NCBI GenBank assembly: GCA_051880375.1
Contig: JBJENV010000017.1
Span: 26,780-90,779, forward strand
DNA length: 64,000 bases
Origin: SIG299 sp051880375
Lineage (GTDB): Bacteria; Bacillota; Clostridia; Lachnospirales; Lachnospiraceae
Direction of reading: 5' to 3'
Position 1 is the stretch's first letter; each line of letters starts with the position of its first letter. The notes under the pieces were generated by a model, which did not search any database, had not been told where the DNA came from, and worked only from the letters and a program-made list of their open reading frames with translations. A program made the position numbers and the translations under genes. Shown here piece after piece: positions 16,273-25,145 of this stretch.

Positions 16273-19131
16273 ATGAGTAAAGTAATCATTGGTAAGGGAC
16301 TTGCATTTTACGAAGAAGAACAGGCTTTTTCCGGAGTAAAAAAAGTGGCGGAACAGGTAAAGCACGATATCTTTCTGGTAACAGGATGCCGGCCGGAAAT
16401 CTGTCAGGCCGGTCAGAAAGCAAAAAATGCCGTCATCTACGGAACCATCGGGAAAAGTGAACTGTTACGGGAGCTCGAAGCACAGGGGAGGCTGGACTTG
16501 ACTCCTGTCCGGGGAAAATGGGAATGTTATCTCTTTGAAATCATCAAGCATCCGACTCCGGAAATCGAACAGGCACTCCTCATTGCCGGAAGCGACAAAC
16601 GCGGTACGATTTACGGATTATATCATTTATCGGAACTTCTGGGTGTTTCCCCGCTTGTGAACTGGAATCATGTCCTGCCGGCGCACAAAGAGAACGTGAT
16701 ACTGGATGAAACCTGCCGGCTCATTTCGAAGGAACCGTCCGTAAAGTACAGGGGATTCTTCATCAATGATGAATGGCCGGCCTTTGGAGGCTGGGCAGTA
16801 AAACACTTTGGCGGAATCAACGCGAACTGCTACGAAAGAATCTTTGAATTGCTGTTGCGTCTGAAGGGGAATTATCTGTGGCCGGCGATGTGGAACTCCA
16901 ACTTTAGTCTGGACGGCCCGGGACTCTTGAGCGCTGCCCTCGCAGATGAATATGGCGTGGTAATGAGTACCTCGCATCACGAACCCTGTATGCGCAGCGG
17001 TCAGGAATATGGCATGCTCCGGGGAAAGGATTCCGTCTACGGAGACGCATGGGATTTTACTGCAAATCCGGAAGGAATTACACGATTCTGGCGAGACGGT
17101 CTTTTGCGGAACAAGCCGTTTGAAAACGTCATCACCATGGGAATGCGCGGAGAAAACGATACCGCCATTATGCAGCATGCAACACTGGAAGAAAACATTC
17201 AGCTGCTTCGAACGGTGCTGAAAGCACAAAATGAGTTAATTCGTGAAACCATTCATCCGGATGTAAGCAAGGTGCCCAGACAGATTGTACTCTTCACGGA
17301 GGTGGAGGAATTCTTTTACGGAAATGAAACGACTCCCGGTCTGATGGATGACCCGGAGCTTGCAGGCGTCACCCTGATGCTCAGCGATAATAATCACGGT
17401 TCGACGAGAACCCTGCCTGCCGAAAACATGCGGAATCATCCGGGCGGATACGGGATGTATTATCACATGGATATGCACGGCGGTGCACATGCTTATCAAT
17501 GGATTGGTTCAACCTATCTGCCGAAGGTATGGGAGCAGATGACTGCCGCCTATGAGTATGGAGTCAGGGAAATCTGGGTAACCAACATTGGCGATATCGG
17601 TTCTCAGGAATTCGGCTTATCGTATTTTCTTGACCTTGCTTATGACATTGAAAAGTGGGGCGGGCAGGATGCCGCAGTTACCACAGAGTATACAGCCCGT
17701 TGGCTTCGGCAGAATTTTCAGGATGTTTTTGGTGAAAGTGAACTGGAAGAAATGCGTCAGGTAATGGAAGATTACACAAAGCTGTTGGCACGCAGAAAGC
17801 ACGAAACCATGAACGAGCATGTGTATCATCCGACTCATTTCGGGGAGGCAGAGGAAGTGCTGCAAATTTCGGAATATATTCTCACCACCTGCGAAAGATT
17901 AAAGAAGCAATGTCCGAAGGAGCAGCTGGGTGCCTTTGTGTCCCTCCTGTATTATCCGGCCTGTGGAACAGCAAACCTGATGAAAATGTGGATTTTGGCC
18001 GGGCGGAATCAGCTGTACGCAAAGCAGAACCGCGTCATTGCCAACCGGCTGGCGGAACAGATTCATGCATGTGTGCTGTTGGATGAACTGCTTGTGAAGG
18101 AATATCATCAGGTGGAGCAGGGACTCTTTGACGGATTCGGACTGTCAGAGCATATCGGATTTACCAATTGGAATGAGGAAGATAATAAGCTTCCGTTAAG
18201 AACCTATGTGTATCCGGCTAATCAGCCAAGAATGATTGTCTCCAGAGTACAGGATACGGAGTACACCACCGGATTTTGCTGGAGCGGCAGACCACAGGTA
18301 TGGACGGATGCCCTGCGTCCGGATGTTTCCCGGATAGAATTTGATATCGCATGCGGAAGTAAGATGCCGATTTCTTATCGCATTGAGACAGACTGCAACT
18401 GGATTTCGTTTTCCAGTGTGTCGGGAGTGGTATCGGAAAACGAGCGGGTTATCGTAACCATCGACAGAAGCAAATTTGAAGGCCGGGTAAGCGGAACGTT
18501 CCGCGTTATTAATGAGAAGGTACAGGAAGGAAGCGGAGCCGCTCTCATCCGTCTGGAAGCAGACAATCCGCAGTTATCTTATGAACCCGGCGCCTTTTTG
18601 GAGCGGGACGGCTATATCTCCATGTATGCAAAGCATTTCATGCGAAAAACAGAGGTGGCGGAAGGAGGGTTTGCCGTACTGGAACCTTATGGGCGACTGG
18701 GAAGCGCCATCAAGGTATTTCCGGTCACAGCCGACTTTTATGAGAAGGAGAACAGACCGTACGTGGAATACGAGTTTGTCACTGAATCTGAAGGAACATA
18801 CCACATTCAGTTCCACATGGCGGCAACAACACCGGTGGTTTATGAAAGAAAACAGTACATCGGTTTTTCCGTAAACGAAGGAGACGTACAGCTGGTAAAT
18901 ACCGTGCAGGATGAGACAAAACAGTTTTTTCTTAGTCCGCAGTGGTCAAAAGAGGCATATGACAATGTAAAAATCACAGAAAGCAAAGTGGTCTGCGAAA
19001 AAGGCAGAAACCGGCTGCGCTTCTACGGTATGAGCCCTGCCATTGTTCTGGAAAAGATTGTCCTCTGGCCGGAGGGAAGCGCGCTGCTGCCATCCTATCT
19101 GGGACCCGGCGAAAGCTATATTTGTCATTAA
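16273..19131 (+). CDS. GH115 xylan alpha-1,2-glucuronidase, cytoplasmic
   Basis: Removes (4-O-methyl)glucuronic acid from xylan chains or oligosaccharides. The order of segments fits GH115: an N-terminal alpha/beta domain with AGSDKRGTIYGLYHLSELLG, a barrel with KYRGFFINDEWPAFGGW and GNYLWPAMWNSNF, then MSTSHHEPCMRS, MGMRGENDTAI and a DNNHGSTR block, and a C-terminal beta-rich region from about residue 650. 952 residues and no signal peptide, so imported acidic oligosaccharides are the likely substrate. The ATG is preceded by GGAGGAG. It shares the transcript of the AraC regulator. Confidence 0.9.
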   Translation: MSKVIIGKGLAFYEEEQAFSGVKKVAEQVKHDIFLVTGCRPEICQAGQKAKNAVIYGTIGKSELLRELEAQGRLDLTPVRGKWECYLFEIIKHPTPEIEQALLIAGSDKRGTIYGLYHLSELLGVSPLVNWNHVLPAHKENVILDETCRLISKEPSVKYRGFFINDEWPAFGGWAVKHFGGINANCYERIFELLLRLKGNYLWPAMWNSNFSLDGPGLLSAALADEYGVVMSTSHHEPCMRSGQEYGMLRGKDSVYGDAWDFTANPEGITRFWRDGLLRNKPFENVITMGMRGENDTAIMQHATLEENIQLLRTVLKAQNELIRETIHPDVSKVPRQIVLFTEVEEFFYGNETTPGLMDDPELAGVTLMLSDNNHGSTRTLPAENMRNHPGGYGMYYHMDMHGGAHAYQWIGSTYLPKVWEQMTAAYEYGVREIWVTNIGDIGSQEFGLSYFLDLAYDIEKWGGQDAAVTTEYTARWLRQNFQDVFGESELEEMRQVMEDYTKLLARRKHETMNEHVYHPTHFGEAEEVLQISEYILTTCERLKKQCPKEQLGAFVSLLYYPACGTANLMKMWILAGRNQLYAKQNRVIANRLAEQIHACVLLDELLVKEYHQVEQGLFDGFGLSEHIGFTNWNEEDNKLPLRTYVYPANQPRMIVSRVQDTEYTTGFCWSGRPQVWTDALRPDVSRIEFDIACGSKMPISYRIETDCNWISFSSVSGVVSENERVIVTIDRSKFEGRVSGTFRVINEKVQEGSGAALIRLEADNPQLSYEPGAFLERDGYISMYAKHFMRKTEVAEGGFAVLEPYGRLGSAIKVFPVTADFYEKENRPYVEYEFVTESEGTYHIQFHMAATTPVVYERKQYIGFSVNEGDVQLVNTVQDETKQFFLSPQWSKEAYDNVKITESKVVCEKGRNRLRFYGMSPAIVLEKIVLWPEGSALLPSYLGPGESYICH

Positions 19132-19145
19132 ATATGATTAAAATT

Positions 19146-19183
19146 AAGAAGGAGAGGCCAAGACTGATATGCCCCTCCTTCTT
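19146..19183. terminator. Bidirectional terminator between GH115 and GH94
   Basis: AAGAAGGAG (19146-19154) pairs with CTCCTTCTT (19175-19183), followed by TTTAAATT on the plus strand and a T-rich run on the minus strand. It lies between convergent genes. Confidence 0.65.
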
Positions 19184-19190
19184 TTAAATT

Positions 19191-19206
19191 CGCCGATGCA
19201 TCGGCG
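19191..19206. repeat. 16-bp perfect palindrome CGCCGATGCATCGGCG
   Basis: Perfectly self-complementary, 14 bp beyond the GH94 stop codon and next to the bidirectional terminator. It could add a second hairpin to the 3' end of the long mannan transcript; no T-tract follows it directly. Confidence 0.6.
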
Positions 19207-19219
19207 GTATGGTTGTGTA

Positions 19220-21619
19220 TTACATTACCAATACAACTTCATTTTCTTCCTTCATATCCTTTTCGGCAACGTAAGGCGTATCAAGCTGTATACCGTTTAC
19301 ATAGAACTCCCTGAAGCCGCTTTCGGCGCCGTTTGGATTCTTTACGGTAATGTGAAGCTTCTTGCCACGGAATACCTTATCCATGGTCATTTCCTTCCAG
19401 TCGGACGGAATCGCCGGGCATACCCATAAACCGTCCAGATCCGGACGCATACCGCAGATACCCTCCACGCAGCCTACCATACAGGTGGATGCAGTACCGG
19501 TGAGCCAGTGAACGTGGGAACGTCCCTCAAACGGAGAGTCGGTACTTTCCGTGAACTGACCGTGTACATACGGCTCCAGTTTTCTTACGTCTGCATTGTC
19601 GTTCTGGGAAGCAGGGGAGCTTTCGGTGAAATACTCAAAAGCGCGGTTGCCGTGACCCATTAAGGACTCTGCAAGGATAATCCAACCCTGCGGCTGGGAG
19701 AAGATACCGCCGTTTTCCTTGGTGGATGGGTTAAATAACAGAGCAAGGGCACCGTCAAAGGCATGGTCCACATAAGACGGAGCCATAACGCGGACACCGT
19801 AAGGGGTGTTTAATTCGCGATGAACGGATTCCAGCGCCTTCTCTGCCTGCTCCTTTGTGGCAAGACCGCTGATGACTGCCCAGGACTGTGGGTTTAACCA
19901 CATGCTGGCTTCCGGATCCTTCTTGGAGCCGATTACCTGACCGTCTTCCTTGATACCGCGGACATAGCGGTCGTCTTCCCAGCATTCCTTCTGGATGGTT
20001 TCGCCGAGTTCCTTCTGCGTTTTTTCGAGGTAAGCAAGGTATTCGGTATCGCCAAGGTCCTCTGCGAAGCGTTTTAATACGGTAAATGCGTAGTACAGCT
20101 GCATGGCAACGAAGGTGGACTCACCCTTTTTACCAAGGCGTAAGCAGTCGTTCCAGTCTGCGTGTAAGCCTGCAGGCATCTTGTGGTCACCGAGACGCTC
20201 CATGGAGAACCGGATAGCTCTCTTTAAGTGGTCATAAACGGTACCCTGATCGCCATGATTTGCGTACGGAATTACTTCGTTGATGAAGCTCTTGTCACCG
20301 GACTCGGAAACATACTTCCAAACAGTCGGGAAGAGCCAGAGTGCATCGTCTGCACGATATGCAGGATGTCCGGTCATCTTTACCCATTCCGGATCATCCG
20401 GTGTGCCGGAGTCTCCCGGAACGAAATCAAATAAGACAAGCGGAAGTCCGCCGCCATTATCTACCTGAGCGGAAAGCATGAATACAATCTGCTTCTTTGC
20501 CATCTCAGGATCCAGATGGATAATACCCTGAATGTCCTGAACGGTATCACGATAACCGTAACCGTTACGCTCGCCGCAATAAATGAAGGATGCAGCTCTG
20601 GACCAGGTAAAGGTGATGAAGCACTGATATGCATTCCATGTATTTACCATGCTGTTAAATGCAGGATCCGGAGTGTTTACCTGGAAGTTTAAAAGCTTTG
20701 CATGCCAGTAGGTTTTTAATTCCGCTACTTCCTTATCCACAATGGAAGTATCCTGATAGCTGTCTACAATCTGCTTTGCAAGAGCAGGAGTGGTCTGACC
20801 GAGGAGGAAAGCAACTTCCTTTGTTTCACCCGGTTGTAATTCCAATGCAGTATGTAATGCACCACAACCGTTTAAGTTGTAGTTTAATACATTGTTGCAC
20901 CTGCCGTTTTCTACGGCTGCCGGGTTACCGTAAGAGTGGTAGCGGCCAAGGAACGCTTCCTTGTCACCGTTGTAAGAGGTAACCGGAGCACCTGCCAGGC
21001 CGAAGAAACGCTCTCTCCAGTTGGAGCCCTCTTCGTTCTTTCCACAGTTTTCATTGATGGTCTGAACAATCATGTTGTTATTCTTGAAATAGGTTCTGGT
21101 AATGAACTGTGTGTACTGAAGATTTACCTGATCCTGGTTGTAGTTGCTGTCGTTTGTGAACTCAGCAAAACCGAAGGCGGAAATCTTACGAACCTTGTCG
21201 GAGGTATTGGTAAGCTTTGTCCTCCAGACCTCATAGGTCTTGCCGAGCGGAACGTAGTACAATACTTCGGAATGGATACCGGAGTAATCAGCCATCATGT
21301 TCGTGTAAGCGGTACCGTGGTGACATTCGCTCTTGTAAACCTCTAAAGGCTTTGCCACAGGCTGCCAGGATGCGGACCAGAAATCGCCGCTCTCGTCGTC
21401 ACGCAGATAAACGTAACGGCCCGGAGTGTCGTCGCTGTTGAAGTGGTAACGGAGTATTCTTCCGTTTGCACCGCTCTTTACGAAGCTGTAGCCGCCGGCG
21501 TTGTTGGAAATAATAGCGCCGTAAGCCGGGGAACCTAAGTAGTTTGCCCAAGGTGCCGGGGTGTCCGGTCTGGTGATGACATACTCTTTCTTTTCCTCAT
21601 CAAAGTAACCATAATTCAT
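19220..21619 (-). CDS. GH94 cellobiose phosphorylase
   Basis: Cytoplasmic enzyme converting cellobiose and phosphate to glucose-1-phosphate and glucose, which saves ATP. The start MNYGYFDEEKKEYVITRPDTP and the later YGYRDTVQDIQG, HADWNDCLRLGKKGES (with the catalytic Asp in DWND) and HWLTGTAST blocks are those of cellobiose phosphorylases. The length of 799 fits that group rather than the larger cellodextrin or laminaribiose enzymes. ATG with GGGAG upstream. It is the last gene of the mannan run, 66 bp after the GH5 lipoprotein gene, and would handle the glucose-glucose units of glucomannan. Confidence 0.92.
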   Translation of the reverse strand: MNYGYFDEEKKEYVITRPDTPAPWANYLGSPAYGAIISNNAGGYSFVKSGANGRILRYHFNSDDTPGRYVYLRDDESGDFWSASWQPVAKPLEVYKSECHHGTAYTNMMADYSGIHSEVLYYVPLGKTYEVWRTKLTNTSDKVRKISAFGFAEFTNDSNYNQDQVNLQYTQFITRTYFKNNNMIVQTINENCGKNEEGSNWRERFFGLAGAPVTSYNGDKEAFLGRYHSYGNPAAVENGRCNNVLNYNLNGCGALHTALELQPGETKEVAFLLGQTTPALAKQIVDSYQDTSIVDKEVAELKTYWHAKLLNFQVNTPDPAFNSMVNTWNAYQCFITFTWSRAASFIYCGERNGYGYRDTVQDIQGIIHLDPEMAKKQIVFMLSAQVDNGGGLPLVLFDFVPGDSGTPDDPEWVKMTGHPAYRADDALWLFPTVWKYVSESGDKSFINEVIPYANHGDQGTVYDHLKRAIRFSMERLGDHKMPAGLHADWNDCLRLGKKGESTFVAMQLYYAFTVLKRFAEDLGDTEYLAYLEKTQKELGETIQKECWEDDRYVRGIKEDGQVIGSKKDPEASMWLNPQSWAVISGLATKEQAEKALESVHRELNTPYGVRVMAPSYVDHAFDGALALLFNPSTKENGGIFSQPQGWIILAESLMGHGNRAFEYFTESSPASQNDNADVRKLEPYVHGQFTESTDSPFEGRSHVHWLTGTASTCMVGCVEGICGMRPDLDGLWVCPAIPSDWKEMTMDKVFRGKKLHITVKNPNGAESGFREFYVNGIQLDTPYVAEKDMKEENEVVLVM

Positions 21620-21643
21620 ACAATTAATCTCCCTTCGTCCTAT

Positions 21644-21657
21644 CGTTTTCGTTTACA
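21644..21657 (-). promoter_or_regulatory. cre/LacI-type operator-like site before GH94
   Basis: The minus strand reads TGTAAACGAAAACG, 12 of 14 positions of the CcpA cre consensus TGWAANCGNTNWCA. It lies 25 bp upstream of the GH94 start, in the 65-bp gap after the GH5 gene. Chance match is possible. Confidence 0.35.
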
Positions 21658-21684
21658 GGTCATAGATTTTCTCCAGTCATTGAA

Positions 21685-22875
21685 TCATTGCCCCGGATTT
21701 GCCACCTTCATCATAGCCTCTAACAGTTCTGCATACGGAAATTCCAGCTTTCTGCGGTCCAAAATGCCAAATTTTTCTCCGTCGCCGGTAAATACATTGT
21801 TGTCCCACCAGACACAAGGCACACCGATTTCCTTTGCCTTGGTCAGATAATAGGTTGCCCATTCGATGCGCTCTTCTTCGTTCTCCTTATTCATGGCGCC
21901 GAACTCTCCGATAATCACAGGAATTCCCTTGCTGATAAACAAATCGTCAATCGTTTTCATCAGAGAATCTATATCACGGTTGTCCTTTTCCGCATCCCAG
22001 GTAGAGGTTCCCTTGGCATTCAACGCAAAATTATACGGCGTATACGCATGCACAGAGACAATCAGCTTCTCATCCTCCGGCAGCACCATTTTCGCCAGAT
22101 TATCTCTGGAGGAAGAGGCTGCATAGCCGGTAATCATTAAGTGGCGCAGGCTGTTATTGCCGCCGGTGGCACGAACCGTATCGACAAATATCTGCTCCCA
22201 ATAGTTGATAACTTCGCTTGCCTTGGCATCACCGGACCATTCCTTTGCCGTACCGCGAAGTCTCGGCTCGTTTAAGCCTTCAAAAATTAAATGCTCATCA
22301 TAGTCTTTAAAATATTCCGCAATCTGACCCCACAGCGCAGCCAGCTGCTCACCGTTTGCCACCTTATTTTCTTCGGTTGGCAGATACCATTCTTCATGAT
22401 GCGTATTTAAGATGACATAGGCACCTTTATTATAAGCATAGTCTACGACTTCTTTGACACGCTTCAGCCAGATGTCATGAATGGTATACTCCGGTGCCGC
22501 GCCAAAATGACCGTCCCAGGTCACCGGAATACGGATGACATTAAAACCGGCATCCAGAATTTTATCAATCATTTCCTGCTTGGTTTTTGGATTACCCCAG
22601 GCAGTTTCCGACATAATCCCTGTACCTCCTCTGGCATCCAGTGTGTTGCCAAGGTTCCATCCGATTTTCATATCTGCTACCAAATCCATGGAAGAAATAT
22701 CTGCAATGGTTAATTCAGGCGTAGGCGTTGCTGTTGGCTCCGGTGTTGCCGTAGGTTCAGTTGTAGCTGCCGGCTCCACCGTATTTCCATGGTTCTGCTG
22801 CACAGACTGACAGCCGCATAACCCCGCTACCGCCAATATTCCGCATATTGTTAATATTAGTAGTTTCTTTTTCAA
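21685..22875 (-). CDS. Surface lipoprotein GH5 endo-beta-glucanase/mannanase (GH5_4-like)
   Basis: Endo-acting enzyme on beta-1,4-glucan, glucomannan or xyloglucan. A lipoprotein signal with lipobox LCGC (Cys22) is followed by a Thr/Pro/Glu-rich linker (residues 35-55). The GH5 barrel starts with MKIGWNLGNTLDA, a mark of subfamily 4-like enzymes. The acid/base Glu is in FEGLNEPR and the nucleophile Glu in VIIGEFGAMN; HHEEW and VSVHAYTPYNFA contain other conserved residues. The start is TTG at 22875, with AAGGAGG upstream and no nearby ATG. Cell-surface location suggests it makes gluco-manno-oligosaccharides for import. It is a paralogue of the cytoplasmic GH5 at 25123-26184. Confidence 0.87.
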   Translation of the reverse strand: MKKKLLILTICGILAVAGLCGCQSVQQNHGNTVEPAATTEPTATPEPTATPTPELTIADISSMDLVADMKIGWNLGNTLDARGGTGIMSETAWGNPKTKQEMIDKILDAGFNVIRIPVTWDGHFGAAPEYTIHDIWLKRVKEVVDYAYNKGAYVILNTHHEEWYLPTEENKVANGEQLAALWGQIAEYFKDYDEHLIFEGLNEPRLRGTAKEWSGDAKASEVINYWEQIFVDTVRATGGNNSLRHLMITGYAASSSRDNLAKMVLPEDEKLIVSVHAYTPYNFALNAKGTSTWDAEKDNRDIDSLMKTIDDLFISKGIPVIIGEFGAMNKENEEERIEWATYYLTKAKEIGVPCVWWDNNVFTGDGEKFGILDRRKLEFPYAELLEAMMKVANPGQ

Positions 22876-22925
22876 AGCTATGTTACCTCCTTCTTTCCAT
22901 CTTTTTATCAGTATACCACATTATA

Positions 22926-23987
22926 CTATCGAAAAACAGAAAGACTTTTTATGTATTCCGCCATTTCGTCTGCCATCTTTTCCGCCTCGGAAATACGGAT
23001 ATGTCCATGAGTTCCGCATCCGTTGTTGCTGTACAGGAAATGATGCACTTTGGTATCCCCTGCTGCATTTAGCTGTCTGCAAACCTCATCAATGGCCTCA
23101 TCCCAGACAGCTTCATGATTTAATATGGTGGTGGACAGAATCATATGAGCATCCGGATAACGCTTACGCAGCTTACCGATAAAGTCCTTGTATGCCAGGC
23201 GCCAGTACAGTGACTGCTCCGAATGATAATCCGCCTTCATATAGTCATACGGGTCCTTGTCGTTCTGACCAATCGCCACAATAACTACATCCGGTCTATA
23301 CTTACTGAAATCCCAGCGCTTCTGTACTCCCAGATCCGGATGATATTCAATTTTATCATACATGGAAAACATTCCCTTACATGCCGTCGGACCGGCAAAC
23401 CAGCCCGCATCATCTAACAGGCAGATACCTCCCTGGGCAATATCGTGAAGCTGGGCATCCAGTTTTCTTGCCAGTGTCCAGGAGTAGGAATAATAGCTGT
23501 TAGACAGTTCTCCGTTGGTCTTCGGGTCCGGCTGGCCCTCATAGCCCACTGCCTCACTGACCTCACCGGCAGAAACGGAATCTCCGTAAACCTCAATGCG
23601 ACGTTCCGGTAACGGCGGAAGTTCTAGCACTTCTGCCCCCTCATTCAGAATAAAGCCGTGAAACTGAACGGTGTGGCAGGAATCCTGACGTTTGAACAGC
23701 ATCAGCTCATGTTCGGTATCCGCTAAATTTTCCCCGAGAATATATTCTTTTTTTCCCCAGTCGGCAAGCTTAAACTTTGTCTGCTCTCCGTCCAGGATAA
23801 CACCCATATAGTTGTCCCAGCAGTTTTTCGTATTGGTTAAGGTCACCCGGATAGAAGTACCTTTGAATTTGATTTTTACATAAGTACAGGGAAACACAAA
23901 TTCCGGACCGCCGTCCTTGGAAAAATCAATCCGTCCCATGTACTGCAATTTCTCGTGATCCGGAGCTACAAAATATACATTATCCAT
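22926..23987 (-). CDS. CE2 acetyl esterase, cytoplasmic
   Basis: Removes O-acetyl groups from mannan or other plant oligosaccharides. Residues 1-120 form the N-terminal jelly-roll of CE2 enzymes (YVKIKFKGTSIRVTLTN), and residues 125-350 an SGNH hydrolase with the nucleophile Ser in VYGDSVSAGE, Asn in AIGQNDKDP and the catalytic His in CGTHGHIR. 353 residues without a signal peptide. ATG with GGAGG upstream. It is adjacent to a CE17-type esterase; in Roseburia these two types act together on manno-oligosaccharides, CE2 on 3-, 4- and 6-O-acetyl groups. Confidence 0.85.
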   Translation of the reverse strand: MDNVYFVAPDHEKLQYMGRIDFSKDGGPEFVFPCTYVKIKFKGTSIRVTLTNTKNCWDNYMGVILDGEQTKFKLADWGKKEYILGENLADTEHELMLFKRQDSCHTVQFHGFILNEGAEVLELPPLPERRIEVYGDSVSAGEVSEAVGYEGQPDPKTNGELSNSYYSYSWTLARKLDAQLHDIAQGGICLLDDAGWFAGPTACKGMFSMYDKIEYHPDLGVQKRWDFSKYRPDVVIVAIGQNDKDPYDYMKADYHSEQSLYWRLAYKDFIGKLRKRYPDAHMILSTTILNHEAVWDEAIDEVCRQLNAAGDTKVHHFLYSNNGCGTHGHIRISEAEKMADEMAEYIKSLSVFR

Positions 23988-24020
23988 TACATTTCCTCCA
24001 AAAAATCGGTAGTCACATGG

Positions 24021-25145
24021 TTACTTAGAACCAATGACGGATACCAGATAAAACGGAACCATGGACTCATCGCCCTCCGTAATCGTGATTTCCACACAGT
24101 GTTTTTTATTTTCAATCTGTCTGGCTGCTGTGGTAATGTACAGACAGTCGCCCCAGGTTTCGTCAAAATTTCCATCAAGAACAAGCGCCTTTGCTTCCTC
24201 ACCGTCTATGACAACCTTTGCCACACAGGCCGGATGCTTCACAGACTTGCGGTACTGCACTGCAATACCGGTGCCTTCTATTTCAAACCGGATGGAATCT
24301 CCCTTCTTTTTGCCGATAAAGCCGCGCTTGAAGATATCCGTGATGTGATGCTGCTCCTCGGTATCTGCCACAAAGCCCGCAAGCTCCGGCGTGGAATTGT
24401 ACACCTGATACCGCACGGAATTCTGATATGCATTGGCAGTTATCGGCGCCGGAAGCTCCTCCTGCCTGCGGGTTGTATCCACAACCGAAGCCGCGCTTTC
24501 CTTCTGCACCTTCTCTAAAAAATGTGTAATCAGGCTGGATAGCAACGCGTGACCGGCATCGTTTGGATGAAGGTCATCCGGCGTTACATCACGCACCGCG
24601 ATTTTTCCATGGGCAATTGCCTGATAGACAGAGGTTTTCATGCTGACGCAGGGAATGTTGTAATAACGCCCCACCGTTTCATGCTGGTCCTGAGCATTTC
24701 TCCCGTCTTCATAAAAAACATTGTGCACCAGAAGCACTGCCGGAGCCGTCTTAGAGCTATATACCTTGCGGACAAGGCCTTCATACGTCTCCCGGAAAAA
24801 TAAATTGTTGTCATCATTCACACTGAATTCAATCACCACGAAATCCGGTTCGTAGGCTAAAATATCACTGTCCACGCGGGCTGCACCAAACTGGGAGGTA
24901 GTACCGCCGATACCGCCGTTTATGTAAGTAAACTCTGTCTGTGGATACTGTTCTCTCCACCATTTTGTTACCAGCGCTGCATAGCAGGTCTCCGGTGTGG
25001 AAGCTAAGGAGCCCTGGGTTATGGAACCTCCAAGATACGCTAACGTAACCGGATTTCCGTTTTCTGCTTTCTTTAACACCTTTGCGATTCGTTCTGTATT
25101 ACCGTGAAATGCAATTCCGTCCTCAAAATTTACCAGCTGTCTCAT
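24021..25145 (-). CDS. CE17-type mannan acetylesterase with C-terminal CBM35-like domain
   Basis: SGNH esterase expected to remove 2-O-acetyl groups from mannosyl units, by analogy with Roseburia CE17. Motifs: LGGSITQGS (nucleophile Ser, about residue 41), NGGIGGTTS, EFSVNDDNN and DDLHPNDAGH (catalytic Asp/His). Residues 240-374 form a separate beta-rich domain (IRFEIEGTGIAVQYRKSV, then VVIDGEEAKALVLDG) in the place where CE17 carries CBM35. No signal peptide. AAAGGAAG precedes the ATG, and the start lies 23 bp inside the end of the GH5 gene, so translation is probably coupled. Family name rests on domain order and locus context. Confidence 0.78.
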   Translation of the reverse strand: MRQLVNFEDGIAFHGNTERIAKVLKKAENGNPVTLAYLGGSITQGSLASTPETCYAALVTKWWREQYPQTEFTYINGGIGGTTSQFGAARVDSDILAYEPDFVVIEFSVNDDNNLFFRETYEGLVRKVYSSKTAPAVLLVHNVFYEDGRNAQDQHETVGRYYNIPCVSMKTSVYQAIAHGKIAVRDVTPDDLHPNDAGHALLSSLITHFLEKVQKESAASVVDTTRRQEELPAPITANAYQNSVRYQVYNSTPELAGFVADTEEQHHITDIFKRGFIGKKKGDSIRFEIEGTGIAVQYRKSVKHPACVAKVVIDGEEAKALVLDGNFDETWGDCLYITTAARQIENKKHCVEITITEGDESMVPFYLVSVIGSK

